The notes below the pieces were generated by a model that searched no databases, was not told the DNA's origin, and was given only the letters and a program-made list of their open reading frames with translations. From Cupriavidus lacunae (GTDB lineage: Bacteria > Pseudomonadota > Gammaproteobacteria > Burkholderiales > Burkholderiaceae), in the NCBI RefSeq assembly GCF_003353055.1, contig NZ_QKWJ01000004.1:124001-188000 (forward strand): 64,000 bases of DNA, in the 5' to 3' direction. Numbering within the stretch: the stretch's first letter is position 1; each line of letters opens with the position of its first letter. A program made the position numbers and the translations under genes. This document shows, in pieces, positions 45,201 to 53,009 of the stretch.

Positions 45201-45622
45201 TCGTCGGAGTGCGCGGTGAACAGGCCGTCGCCGGCCATGCCGCGCAGGTACGACAGCGGCGGGCCGATGTACTTGCGGAAACGCGTGGCATCGCACACCT
45301 CACTGGCAAGTGCCACCGACGTCACGAACGGTACCCGCCGCCCGGCAAAATTCAGCTCGAAGATCCCGTCATGGTGGCGGCTGCGCGCCAGCAGGTGCTG
45401 GCCGACCGCGCCGGGTTTGATCTGCAGCAGGTTGCCCACCAGCGGCCAGCCCGGGTCGATCGGGATCGGCTCATGCGCAGTGCCGGCAGGGGAGGGAGGC
45501 GGGGCGTCAGCGGTGTGGTCGGTGCCTGACAACTCAATTGGCGGGGGCATGGGGGGCTGTGTCTCCTGAACGGTTCCCGCACGCGATTTGCCACGTGCGT
45601 CCATTTCATTTAACGTAGACAT
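42278..45622 (-). CDS. Self-sufficient cytochrome P450-reductase fusion (CYP102-like)
   Basis: 1114 residues from ATG 45622; ATG 45604 (MDARGKSR) is an alternative. The P450 domain (about 50-510) has AGHETTS (317-323) in the I-helix, the ExxR motif KETLR (373-377) and the heme loop FGNGERACIGRQ with Cys455. Then come the FMN domain (LAVLCGSSLGTARELAEQV), the FAD domain (RFYSIASSPLVS) and the NADPH domain (ILIGPGTGIAPFRGFLEER, ending GRYRQDVF). CYP102A1 of Bacillus megaterium (1049 aa) has the same order and hydroxylates fatty acids using NADPH. This copy has an added Pro-rich N-terminus of about 50 residues. The TetR gene is divergent, like Bm3R1 control of CYP102A1. Confidence 0.92.
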   Translation of the reverse strand: MSTLNEMDARGKSRAGTVQETQPPMPPPIELSGTDHTADAPPPSPAGTAHEPIPIDPGWPLVGNLLQIKPGAVGQHLLARSRHHDGIFELNFAGRRVPFVTSVALASEVCDATRFRKYIGPPLSYLRGMAGDGLFTAHSDEANWGKAHRILMPAFSQRAMKGYFDVMLRVANRLVDKWHRQGPDADIAVADDMTRLTLDTIALSGFGYDFESFASADLHPFIEAMVGALEEAMSRLTRFALQDRFMHAAHRKFDEDTRFMRDLVDDVIRRRRAGSAEHRGRTTNDLLGLMLEARDPDTDQRLDDENIRNQVITFLIAGHETTSGLLTFALYELLRNPGVMAQAYAEVDAVLPGDAAPVYADLARLPVLDRVLKETLRLWPTAPAFAVAPFEDTLLGGRYLIRKDRRMSVVLTALHRDPKVWADPERFDIDRFLPEREAQLPRHAYMPFGNGERACIGRQFALTEAKLALALMLRNFQFTDAHDYQFRIKETLTIKPDGLTVRARRRRPHERIAAAPATATTQAVQAGPEVLGGGRPLAVLCGSSLGTARELAEQVHAGAVAAGFDATLRDLDEVADALPATGLAVIIAATYNGRAPDSARRFEELLDSGTASGYRAQGLRVAVLGCGNSQWPTYQAFPRRVYEFFTQAGATPLLPRGEADGNGDFDQAAERWLALLWQALQAGDGAGGPAHGTPSVRVQVKDVAEIRASTLPANTQGFTVLANTELVNDPTGLWDFALEAPRTSTRDIRLRLPEGVRYATGDHLAVYPQNQPEIVTALCERLDIDPDAIVTLSAPGGTARGLPLGEALSVRQLLTHFIELQDVVSRQTLRLLLQHSRCPVTRQALQQLASDEAETGYAAQVASRRLGLADVLDRFPAIELDLAGLLACSVPMRPRFYSIASSPLVSPDVATITVGTVWSPALSGRGLFRGVASTWLRGLAPGAMVAGTIRTPNPAFAPAADPATPMILIGPGTGIAPFRGFLEERAAQQAAGQAVAPVQLYYGCRHPSHDWLYRDDVERWRAQGMAQVHLACSVVDGEPRYVQDLLWQRRADVWARLNEGAIVYVCGDGRHMAPAVRRVLLQIGAEQGGMTPEAASDWLAELVSTGRYRQDVFN

Positions 45623-45657
45623 CTGTCTACCGGCGCAAGCGTAGACAACTGTAGACA
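45615..45657. promoter_or_regulatory. GTAGACA box cluster between P450 and TetR genes
   Basis: GTAGACA-TC-TGTCTAC (45615-45630) is a palindrome with 7-bp arms, and two more GTAGACA half-sites lie at 45641-45647 and 45651-45657, the last ending 3 bp before the TetR start codon. The palindrome overlaps the ATG at 45622, which favours ATG 45604 as true P450 start if the TetR protein binds here upstream of the transcript start. Binding by the TetR protein is inferred from position and symmetry. Confidence 0.65.
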
Positions 45658-45659
45658 CG

Positions 45660-46364
45660 GTGTCAACGCAGCGTGTCGGCCAAAAACCGAGTCCCACTAC
45701 TAAAACCGCAGTCATGGAAGCCATTGCCGACGGCAAACGCCGCCTGATCGACGCCGCGCTGCGGCTGGCCGCGGCCAAGCGCAGCTTCGCCGCGCTCAGC
45801 CTGCGCGAGATCGCGCGCGAGGCCGGCCTCAATCCCAACACGTTCTACCGCCATTTCAGCGACATGGAAGACCTGGCCATCACCGCCATGGCCGAGGTAG
45901 GCGCCGAGCTGCGGCCGATGTTGCGTGCCATCCGCTGGGCCGCCGCCCGCGACAACCCGGGGGAGGTGGCCAGCCGGGCCTGCGAGGCCCTGTTCCGGTA
46001 TGCCCAGCATCATCCGGATGCATTTCTCGTCGGCGCGTGCGGCATCACCGGCCCACAGCCCGCGCTGCGCGTTGCCATCCGCGCGGTGCTGGACGACATC
46101 GCTGCCGAGATGGCGGAGGACATCGAACGGCTGGGGCTGTGTCCCAAGCTGCCACGCACGGTGGTCGACGAGGTCTGCGCGTGCATCGTTTCCTATCTCT
46201 TCCATCAATGCGTCGACTATATCGAGGCCGATGCCGCGGGGCGGCGCAAGCTGATGGCAAGATCGGTGCAGTTCTGCTGCTGGCTGTTGCAGGGGGCGGC
46301 GGGGTCGAATGGGCAAGGGACGGCCGGTGCGGGCGGGGAGCGCAAGGCATCGGTGGCTGCGTAG
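45660..46364 (+). CDS. TetR-family repressor, probable regulator of the P450 fusion
   Basis: 234 residues from GTG 45660. The HTH (about 25-72) reads LIDAALRLAAAKRSFAALSL, then REIAREAGLNPNTFYRHFSD, a TetR motif close to FabR and other fatty-acid-responsive members. The ligand domain is helical (VASRACEALFRYAQHHPDAF). Divergent from the P450 gene with only a 37-bp gap filled by GTAGACA boxes. A terminator hairpin follows at 46393. Confidence 0.9.
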   Translation: MSTQRVGQKPSPTTKTAVMEAIADGKRRLIDAALRLAAAKRSFAALSLREIAREAGLNPNTFYRHFSDMEDLAITAMAEVGAELRPMLRAIRWAAARDNPGEVASRACEALFRYAQHHPDAFLVGACGITGPQPALRVAIRAVLDDIAAEMAEDIERLGLCPKLPRTVVDEVCACIVSYLFHQCVDYIEADAAGRRKLMARSVQFCCWLLQGAAGSNGQGTAGAGGERKASVAA

Positions 46365-46392
46365 CGCTTTGTGCTGAGACGCCCAGAATGAC

Positions 46393-46416
46393 GAACCGCA
46401 GCCGAAGCTGCGGTTC
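46393..46416. terminator. Hairpin between convergent genes
   Basis: GAACCGCAGC (46393-46402) and GCTGCGGTTC (46407-46416) form a 10-bp stem with a CGAA tetraloop, followed by TTCG. It is placed between the TetR stop (46364) and the DUF1484 stop (46443), as for a shared terminator. Confidence 0.65.
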
Positions 46417-46442
46417 TTCGCTGCTGCGGCGCACTAACCCGC

Positions 46443-46703
46443 TCACGCCTCGTCGTGCGCCGGCAGCGGCAGGCTCTCCAGCCAGTCCTCCGGACAGAGC
46501 TTCTCCGTTGCCTGATCCAGCTCCGCTTTCAGCATCGCCAGCAGGCAATAGGCGCTATGGCATGCCTCCGAACGTTCGCTTTGTATTTCCAGCAGCAACA
46601 GGAGGCAGCCCATGCCGGCGCTGATGCGCTCAAGCGAGTCAATGCAGGCTACGGGAATGGCGGTCAACACGGTCTCTTGTTTCGATGTGGCGCGGTCTTG
46701 CAT
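46443..46703 (-). CDS. DUF1484-family small protein
   Basis: 86 residues from ATG 46703 with a strong AAAGGAG ribosome site; the longer upstream frame lacks homology. The core CIDSLERISAGMGCLLLLLEIQSERSEACHSAYCLLAMLKAELDQATEKL matches in pattern the small Ralstonia/Cupriavidus protein family DUF1484 and is mostly helical. Function is unknown. It supports assignment of the window to that group of genera. Confidence 0.7.
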   Translation of the reverse strand: MQDRATSKQETVLTAIPVACIDSLERISAGMGCLLLLLEIQSERSEACHSAYCLLAMLKAELDQATEKLCPEDWLESLPLPAHDEA

Positions 46704-47049
46704 TGCGAACTCCTTTGAAAGGTTGGAAGACCCGCCTGATGCAAGCAGTGAAGGGTGGCGGGCCTGACAGCGGGGGCACCAACACCGGTTCGCCAACGGA
46801 GTAACCCGGCCAGCCATGAGGCTGCCCCGCCCGGCCCGCCATTGACTGAGTCGACGTGCGCGCGCGAACTTGGCCGCATGAAACGGCCATCCGTAGCGGA
46901 AAAACCGGGTTGGTGCGCCCGATCACCGTTGTTTCGGTGATGGGTCTAGTGTTCCCGTCGCCGTCGCGCCTGACGATCAGAGGATTCGCAATTTGCCTTC
47001 GGGTTTGGTGTCAGTCGATCTCTCAAGAAGCACGTTGACGGATGAGAGA
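46704..47049. other. Intergenic region, no gene seen
   Basis: 346 bp. Upstream promoter region of the DUF1484 gene plus the 3' flank of the membrane gene. A 7-bp hairpin ATCACCG / CGGTGAT with a TTGTTT loop (46922-46941) and inverted GATCTCTC / GAGAGATC near 47016-47051 are the only structures. The lost ferredoxin and cyclase parts of the neighbouring gene are not found here. Confidence 0.5.
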
Positions 47050-47799
47050 TCACGCATTGAGCGACCTTTTGCGCGATTTTCGACGGTGAAGCCAATTGCG
47101 CAACTGCCCGGCTAGGAACGCACTGGTGATCAGCAGCAGGTAGAGGGCTACAAGATTGTGATGCCACGCGTCGAGAGCGGGCTGATCCGCAACCAGTTTT
47201 GGATCGGGGGTCGGGAGGATGGCACTCCTCGCCATGACCGCTCGGGTCATCCGGACAAGGCCGGCCGCCGACAGTAGTGGCAGGAAGACGAGCAGCGCGA
47301 GCATTGCAGGCATCGCGCGGCGCACTATCGCATATTGGCGCAAGCGGATCCACAGGCCCAGGCAACCGTGTACCCAGCCCGGAGCGAGCAACGCGACTTG
47401 CATGCCTTGCGTGCCGCTCGTGATGAGCGATATCACGATCCGCTCATAGTTCGGCTCAAAGCCATAGAGCGAAGCGGCGAGTCGGGTCGCTACCGCATGG
47501 CGGATCAGCAGCAAAGGAAGGCTGAGTCCCGCCCAAAGGCGGATCCATTCAGTGGCCGGCAGCGCCCAGTGCTGGCGCCCGTACACCGTGCGCAGGGCTA
47601 GTGCAAAATGCAGGGAGGCCGAACCGTATAGCAGGATCGTTCCGGGCACGCTATGCCACAGCCGCAGAGCCAGCGTGAGACCGCGCCCGGCAAGATCCAG
47701 CGACCAAATCCCCAGCGCATGATTGACCAGGTGGAGAAAGAGGTAGGTCAGCAGCACCACGCCAGATCCGAGCTGCAAGCGACGCAGAATGGGTTGCAA
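47050..47799 (-). pseudogene. Membrane domain of an adenylate cyclase-type protein, catalytic part missing
   Basis: 249 residues with about six membrane helices. YLFLHLVNHALGIWSLDLAG, GTILLYGSASLHFALAL, WIRLWAGLSLPLLLIRHAVATR and HHNLVALYLLLITSAFL resemble the succinate-dehydrogenase-like N-terminal module of bacterial class III adenylate cyclases that carry a ferredoxin domain. In those proteins a 2Fe-2S domain and a cyclase domain follow after the RNWLHRRK-type basic segment; here a stop comes 10 residues later and the 346 bp beyond contain neither. It may be a stand-alone protein, but truncation is the simpler reading. Confidence 0.6.
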
Positions 47800-48187
47800 T
47801 TTCCTTCACCTTGATGTTCAACACGGAAAGAACCTCTTGGGCGCCATTCTGGTTTGCTACGGAATGACGTGCTGCACCGGCAATTCGCGGCAACGCCGAT
47901 AACGAACCGCATGGGCTCTGGCATTCCTCGCGGGGCCGATTCTTCCCTTGTAAGACTATCGGTGGCGCTCGGTTATTCCCGAAGCCACCAGACCGCCAGA
48001 AATGCCAAGGCAACGCTCGTGGCACGCCGGACGCCACCAGGACGGAGACGCGGTGTTTGCGACTGCGTCTGGGATGCGCTTTGAGCAAGCGTGCGTACTG
48101 TAGAGTCCGGCAGCGCGATGGCGCGCGACGTATTGATCGCCAGTAGTGGTGTTTTCGATGACGGAATAGATTGGATGGCCCGGCGGT
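47800..48187. other. Decayed region without recognisable gene
   Basis: No frame has a motif I recognise. Codon bias is mixed and stops are frequent in the frame that continues into the histidine-kinase remnant. The region probably held the rest of that kinase or another lost gene. Confidence 0.45.
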
Positions 48188-48330
48188 ATTCCTCGTGAAG
48201 CGGGCATCGCGCGTGCGCATGGCGGGCACGCCGAATGCAGGAAGGTGGCTGGCGGTGGCACGGTTTTCACGTTGATTTGGCCCGACTTGCCAGAGCCTGG
48301 CCTGGCAGGGCAAATCGCAGCGGACGCGCC
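48188..48330 (+). pseudogene. Remnant of a sensor histidine kinase ATPase domain
   Basis: The frame reads AGIARAHGGHAECRKVAGGG and then TVFTLIWPDLP. This is the G2 region and last strand of a HATPase_c domain (compare AIARAHGG...GTxFTLxLP in kinases). The preceding N and G1 boxes and the histidine are not detectable, and the frame upstream contains stop codons. The tail after the domain overlaps the 3' side of the IclR gene. Assignment rests on a single short motif region. Confidence 0.5.
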
Positions 48331-48432
48331 TGAGGGGGGGCACGCGCTCGCTTCGCGTCCGCGTCCAGCTTTTGGGGAGTACTTTCGGGGAATACGATTT
48401 CTATCGGCTCTCCATGCCCCACATCTGCAATG

Positions 48433-49203
48433 TCAAGGGTGCCAGGTCGATGGCCTTTCAATTTGCATGACTGGCCGTTGGCTTCCTGCCATGGCATACG
48501 AGAGTTTGTTCGCCGCGTCGACGACTGTCTGTGCCAGCTCCAGCAAACGCCCTTCGCTTAGCCGGGAGGTCGGTCCCGAAATGCACATGGAGCCCAGCAG
48601 CCGCCAGTGCAATCCGAACACCGGTGCCGACACGCTCGAGACTTCGGCCTCGCGCTCGCCGAGCGACAGATGAAATCCACGGCGGCGGATCATTTCATAA
48701 AGCTCGCCCGGCTCACCTGAGAACGCCAGGATGACGCGGCCTGGCGAACCGCTGTCCAGCGGCAGTGCCGCTCCGATCCTGACGTGATGCCGGATGGCCT
48801 GCGGTCCTTCGACCCGGACGAGGCAGGTTCGCTGTTGTCCCTCCCGGACGTAGAACGAAGCGCTTTCGCCAGTCTTGATCGTCAGCTCCCGCAGGACTGG
48901 CTCCACCACTTCCTGAACGTTGAAGGTTGCCTGGTAGCACGCGCCCAGCCACCCTGCTGCGCGGCCGAGCCGCCAACTGCCGTCTTCCTTCTGCACCAGA
49001 TAGTTGTCCGCCGCCAGCGTGCGCGCCAGCCGCAGCACGGTGGTCTTGTGGATGCCGGTCCGCCGGCTCAGTTCGGCAAGTGAGAGCTGAGGGTCATTCA
49101 CCCCGAATGCCTCAAGGACGCGCAGGGCGCGGGTGACCGCTATGACGCCCCCCGCGCCATCGTCGCCTTTTGAGGCGCCATTTGGATCACTATTCGCATT
49201 CAT
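48433..49203 (-). CDS. IclR-family transcriptional regulator
   Basis: 256 residues from ATG 49203 (MNANSDPNGASKGDD). The winged HTH (about 20-80) reads VTRALRVLEAFGVNDPQLSL, then AELSRRTGIHKTTVLRLART. The IclR ligand domain follows (ESASFYVREGQQRTCLVRVEG, LPLDSGSPGRVILAFSG, VSSVSAPVFGLHWRLLGSMCISGP). It is divergent, with a 97-bp gap, from the seven-gene catabolic operon and is its most likely regulator. Inverted repeats lie in that gap. Confidence 0.92.
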   Translation of the reverse strand: MNANSDPNGASKGDDGAGGVIAVTRALRVLEAFGVNDPQLSLAELSRRTGIHKTTVLRLARTLAADNYLVQKEDGSWRLGRAAGWLGACYQATFNVQEVVEPVLRELTIKTGESASFYVREGQQRTCLVRVEGPQAIRHHVRIGAALPLDSGSPGRVILAFSGEPGELYEMIRRRGFHLSLGEREAEVSSVSAPVFGLHWRLLGSMCISGPTSRLSEGRLLELAQTVVDAANKLSYAMAGSQRPVMQIERPSTWHP

Positions 49204-49230
49204 GGAACGAAACGAGGTGCACGGTATGAA

Positions 49231-49292
49231 ACGGCATTGTATGCCGTGAAACGGTCGACCACAATCCGAATCACAACGAAACCGAGATTCGG
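49231..49292. promoter_or_regulatory. Two inverted repeats in the IclR/Bug promoter region
   Basis: ACGGCAT-TGT-ATGCCGT (49231-49247) has perfect 7-bp arms and is flanked by TGAAACGG copies. CCGAATC (49266-49272) and GATTCGG (49286-49292) form a second pair 13 nt apart, ending 8 bp before the Bug start codon. Both are good candidates for IclR binding sites controlling both directions. Confidence 0.55.
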
Positions 49293-49300
49293 AGACAGTA

Positions 49301-50281
49301 ATGAAGGCAATTTCCCGTCGCTGCATATTCGTGCTTGCCGCAGGTCTGGTTCTGGCGTCCGCCACTACCCAAGCCGCGTTGCAGTACCCCACCAAGCCCA
49401 TCCGAGTCATCGTGCCTTTTCCCGCCGGCGGGGGCACGGACATCATCGCGCGAGAAGTGACCAATACGGTTGCCAAGTCGACCGGCTGGGTCTTTGTGGT
49501 GGAGAACAAGCCAGGGTCCGGTGGCAACCTCGGGGTGGACGCGGCAGCCAAGGCGCCGGCCGATGGCTACACCATCGTCATGGGGCAGACCAGCAATCTC
49601 GCAATCAATCCCTCGCTGTATGAACAGTTGCCATATGACCCACTCAAGGATCTGACACCCATCAGCCTGGTGGCATCCGCGCCGCTCGTGCTGGTGACCC
49701 ATGTCAATTCGCCTTACAAGACGCTGAAGGACGTGATCCAGGCGGGCAAGGCAAAGCCCGGCGCCATCAACTTCGCCTCGCCGGGCAACGGAACGGTGGC
49801 GCACCTTGGCGGCGAGCTGCTTCAAACGACCGCTAAGGTGAAGTTCACCCATGTCCCTTACAAGGGCGCAGCGCAGGCGGTCAACGACCTGATGGGCGGA
49901 CAAGTCGATCTCTACATGGCCTCGGTGCCTACGTTGCTCGGGCATATCAAGAACAAGCGGATGCGGCCGCTCGCGGTGACGTCCCCCAAGCGTTTGCAGG
50001 ACCTGCCTCAGGTGCCGACCGTGGCCGAGTTGGGCTATTCCGGCTTCGATACCGCAACCTGGTTCGGCTTCGTCGCGCCTGCCGCGACACCGAAGGACAT
50101 CGTGGTGCGCCTGAATACCGAGTTCAACAAGGCGCTCAAGTCTCCGGCGCTCGCCACCAAGCTGAACGAGCAAGGTGCATCGGTGCTGGCTGGCACGCCT
50201 GAGGCGTTCAGTGCGCTGATCAAGCAGGACGTCGGACGCTGGGCATCGGTCATCAAGGCCTCCGGCACGAAGCTGGATTGA
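49301..50281 (+). CDS. Bug-family solute-binding protein, operon copy 1
   Basis: 326 residues with a signal peptide (about 1-27; RCIFVLAAGLVLASATTQAAL). Bug motifs YPTKPIRVIVPFPAGGGTDI, FVVENKPGSGGNLGVDAAAK and HVPYKGAAQAVNDLMGGQVD are intact. First gene of the operon controlled by the divergent IclR gene. The three Bug proteins of this operon differ from each other, so they probably bind different but related acids or sugars. Confidence 0.9.
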   Translation: MKAISRRCIFVLAAGLVLASATTQAALQYPTKPIRVIVPFPAGGGTDIIAREVTNTVAKSTGWVFVVENKPGSGGNLGVDAAAKAPADGYTIVMGQTSNLAINPSLYEQLPYDPLKDLTPISLVASAPLVLVTHVNSPYKTLKDVIQAGKAKPGAINFASPGNGTVAHLGGELLQTTAKVKFTHVPYKGAAQAVNDLMGGQVDLYMASVPTLLGHIKNKRMRPLAVTSPKRLQDLPQVPTVAELGYSGFDTATWFGFVAPAATPKDIVVRLNTEFNKALKSPALATKLNEQGASVLAGTPEAFSALIKQDVGRWASVIKASGTKLD

Positions 50282-50323
50282 CGCCCTTATCTACCTGTCT
50301 ATTTCATATTGCTGGAGTCCATC

Positions 50324-51007
50324 ATGACATTGCCCAACATCATCAAGTCGTTTGAGCGCGTGCCCGCCGAGATCGTGGCGCGGGCTGCCAAGTTCCAACC
50401 GGCGATCCTCTCCGATGTCGGCGGACGCCGCGGTGCGTTGCATGGCCGGATCAGGGCCTTGCGCCCGACCATGAAAGTCGCCGGGCCCGCCTTCACTGTC
50501 GAGGTTCGCCCCGGTGACAATCTGATGATCCATGCAGCACTGGCGCTGGCGCAGCCGGGCGACGTTCTGGTCGTCGACGGCAAAGGGGACCAGACCTCTG
50601 CGCTGATGGGAACGATCATGATGCATGCCGCTCGCCAGCGTGGCCTTGCTGGTGTCGTCATCGACGGCGCGGTCCGCGACAGCCTCGAACTGGACGAAAT
50701 GCAGTTCCCGGTCTTTTCGGTGGGCACGAATCCTAACGGCCCCACCAAGGAAGTTGGCGGGCGCATTGGACACCCCATTTCTGTTGGCGGCGTCACGGTG
50801 AACCCTGGCGACTACATCTGCGGCGATGCCGATGGCCTGGTCGTGGTGGAGCGCGAGAAGATCGAAGCCTTGCTCGATGCCGCGGCAAAGAAGGAAGAGG
50901 CGGAAGCCCAGCGCATTGCCCAGATCAGGGAAGGCAATACCACCGCGCCCTGGCTGCTGGCATCGCTGGTGACGGCGGGCGTTCTGAAGCAGGGAGAAGC
51001 ACTGTGA
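50324..51007 (+). CDS. RraA-family aldolase-type protein (HMG/CHA aldolase-like)
   Basis: 227 residues from ATG 50324 (GGAG upstream). GLAGVVIDGAVRDSLELDEM holds the Arg118-Asp119 pair that binds metal and substrate in 4-hydroxy-4-methyl-2-oxoglutarate/4-carboxy-4-hydroxy-2-oxoadipate aldolases, and VEVRPGDNLMIHAALALAQPGD is typical. RNA-degradosome inhibitor RraA shares the fold, but operon context favours a carbon-carbon lyase or decarboxylase. It overlaps the next gene by 4 bp. Confidence 0.88.
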   Translation: MTLPNIIKSFERVPAEIVARAAKFQPAILSDVGGRRGALHGRIRALRPTMKVAGPAFTVEVRPGDNLMIHAALALAQPGDVLVVDGKGDQTSALMGTIMMHAARQRGLAGVVIDGAVRDSLELDEMQFPVFSVGTNPNGPTKEVGGRIGHPISVGGVTVNPGDYICGDADGLVVVEREKIEALLDAAAKKEEAEAQRIAQIREGNTTAPWLLASLVTAGVLKQGEAL

Positions 51008-51939
51008 CGAACAAGCAAGTCATTATCGTCACGGGTGCCGACCTCGCGCCGGAAGCCCTCGCGCTGCTGGGTGACTATGAGATTGTATTCGCCGGGAAAA
51101 CGCCCCAGACCGCCGATATTGTGGCACTGGCAAAGGAGCACAACCCGGTCGGCATTATCGTGCGCTACGGCAGCATAACCGCTGAAGTCATGGACGCAGC
51201 ACCGGCCTTGAAAGTGATTTCGAAACACGGCACTGGAACTGACACCATCGATAAGGCCGCTGCGCAGGCGCGCGGCATCAAGGTGGCCGCCGCGGCCGGG
51301 GCCAATGCCGCCGCTGTGGCTGAACATGCCTGGGCGCTGATCCTTGCGTGTGCCAAAGCGGTTCCACATCTCAACGATCGCATGCGCCAAGGTCATTGGG
51401 ACAAAGCAACTTACAAGGCCGTCGAGCTGAACGGTCGCACGCTCGGTATTGTGGGGCTCGGAGAGATCGGCCGCCGCGCCGCTGTGATTGGTGTGGCGAT
51501 GGGCATGCATGTCACCGCTTTCGATCCTTATGCGACGACGGTCCCGGAAGGCGTAACGCTTGTCGACCTGCCTCGGTTGTTCAGGGAATCGGACGTGGTG
51601 TCGCTGCACTGCCCGTTGACGGAAGAGAACCGTGGCATGTTGAACCGCGAAACACTGGCGACGTTCAAGGACGGCGCGATCCTCGTCAATACGGCGCGAG
51701 GCGGACTCATCGACGAGCCTGCACTGGCCGAAGCCCTGCAGAGCGGCAAACTGTATGCCGCTGGCCTGGACAGCTTTGCCTTGGAACCAATGCCCGTCCC
51801 GCATCCGTTCCGCGACATTCCCAACCTCATTCTGTCGCCGCACATCGGCGGCGTCAGCAACGCGGCGTACGTGAACATGGGCGTTGGGGCGGCGAAGAAC
51901 GTCCTGGCGGAGTTGCAAAGCGTGGCTACGCCGGCCTGA
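51004..51939 (+). CDS. D-isomer-specific 2-hydroxyacid dehydrogenase
   Basis: 311 residues from GTG 51004, overlapping the aldolase gene (GTGA). The NAD-binding motif is GIVGLGEIGRRAA (GxGxxG at 151-156), followed by NTARGGLIDEPALAEAL with the substrate arginine and ILSPHIGGVSN with the catalytic histidine. It reduces a 2-oxo acid or oxidises a D-2-hydroxy acid. In this operon it could work on the pyruvate- or 2-oxoglutarate-like product of the RraA-type enzyme. Confidence 0.9.
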   Translation: MTNKQVIIVTGADLAPEALALLGDYEIVFAGKTPQTADIVALAKEHNPVGIIVRYGSITAEVMDAAPALKVISKHGTGTDTIDKAAAQARGIKVAAAAGANAAAVAEHAWALILACAKAVPHLNDRMRQGHWDKATYKAVELNGRTLGIVGLGEIGRRAAVIGVAMGMHVTAFDPYATTVPEGVTLVDLPRLFRESDVVSLHCPLTEENRGMLNRETLATFKDGAILVNTARGGLIDEPALAEALQSGKLYAAGLDSFALEPMPVPHPFRDIPNLILSPHIGGVSNAAYVNMGVGAAKNVLAELQSVATPA

Positions 51940-52031
51940 CCGACGCACGGCTGCATCTGTAACTAGAACAGAAGTGTCGCGGGAGGGCCCGACGGACAGT
52001 CAGGTCTCCCCCGCAGCACAAGGAGACAACG

Positions 52032-52997
52032 ATGTTTTATCGAACAATTGGCTGCCTGGTGGCAGGAACGACGCTGCTTGTCAGCCTGTCCGCTGTGGCG
52101 GCGTACCCGGACAAACCGGTCCGCATCATCGTGCCGAATCCTTCCGGCGGTGCCGTCGACGTCGTGACGCGCAAGGTCGCGCAGAAGCTCGCCGTGCAGA
52201 CGGGGCAGAGCTTCGTCGTGGAGAACAAGCCGGGCGCGTCCGGCACGATCGGCACGTCCCAAGTCGTGAACGCACCCGCCGATGGCTACACGCTTCTGGC
52301 GAACGACAACTCCTACACCACGCTCCCCTATGTCTTCAAGAAGCTGAACTGGGACCATCAGACAGCTCTGATCCCTATCGCGCCGTTCGCATTTTCGCCG
52401 GTGGTGCTTGGCGTCAAGGCCGATTCGCGCTTCAAGGACCTGGCTTCCCTCGTCAGCTATGCCAAGGCGCATCCGGGAGAGGTGACGTTTGGTACCGGCG
52501 GCCCCGGTAGTTCGCCGCATTTTGCTGCCGAGGCGTTCCAACAGGCCGCAGGTATCAAGCTGATGCATGTGCCGTACAAGGGGGCTGGTGAGGCCATGGT
52601 CGGGCTGCTGTCCGGTAGCGTGGATCTGCTGGTCGTGTCGACCCCGACCGCGCTGGCGCCGGTCAAGGGTAATCAGATGCGTCTGCTGGGCATCAGTGGA
52701 AAGACCAGGGTGGATGTGTTCCCGAGCGTCCCTACGTTCGCTGAAGCTGGTGTACCTAACTTCAGCCTGTTCAACTGGTCAGGCCTTGCCGCGCCAAAGG
52801 GCACGCCGAACGATGTCACCATGCGCCTGCAAACGGAGATCCAGAAGGCGCTCCAGGCGCCCGACATGAAGACGTTTCTTGCGCAGATGGGGGCGCAACC
52901 AGGCAACCTGGGCAGCCCCGCGTTCGCGCAGCTGATTCAGCGCGAAACCGCGCAATGGGCAACGGTCGCGCAGAAGGCGCATATTGAGAAGCAATAA
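52032..52997 (+). CDS. Bug-family solute-binding protein, operon copy 2
   Basis: 321 residues with a signal peptide (about 1-24; LVAGTTLLVSLSAVAAYPD). Motifs KPVRIIVPNPSGGAVDVVTR, FVVENKPGASGTIGTSQVVN and HVPYKGAGEAMVGLLSGSVD are present. It lies mid-operon, 92 bp after the dehydrogenase, and 12 bp before the lactonase gene. It is closer in pattern to copy 1 than to copy 3. Confidence 0.9.
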   Translation: MFYRTIGCLVAGTTLLVSLSAVAAYPDKPVRIIVPNPSGGAVDVVTRKVAQKLAVQTGQSFVVENKPGASGTIGTSQVVNAPADGYTLLANDNSYTTLPYVFKKLNWDHQTALIPIAPFAFSPVVLGVKADSRFKDLASLVSYAKAHPGEVTFGTGGPGSSPHFAAEAFQQAAGIKLMHVPYKGAGEAMVGLLSGSVDLLVVSTPTALAPVKGNQMRLLGISGKTRVDVFPSVPTFAEAGVPNFSLFNWSGLAAPKGTPNDVTMRLQTEIQKALQAPDMKTFLAQMGAQPGNLGSPAFAQLIQRETAQWATVAQKAHIEKQ

Positions 52998-53009
52998 CCA
53001 GGAGCGGCG

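Noticed and set aside
43118..45529. 803-codon plus-strand open frame
   Set aside because: Antisense to the P450-reductase fusion, whose motifs are all intact; no domain recognisable in the opposite frame.
47651..48343. 230-codon minus-strand frame
   Set aside because: Arg/Ser-rich shadow content overlapping both the membrane gene and the kinase remnant; no domain.
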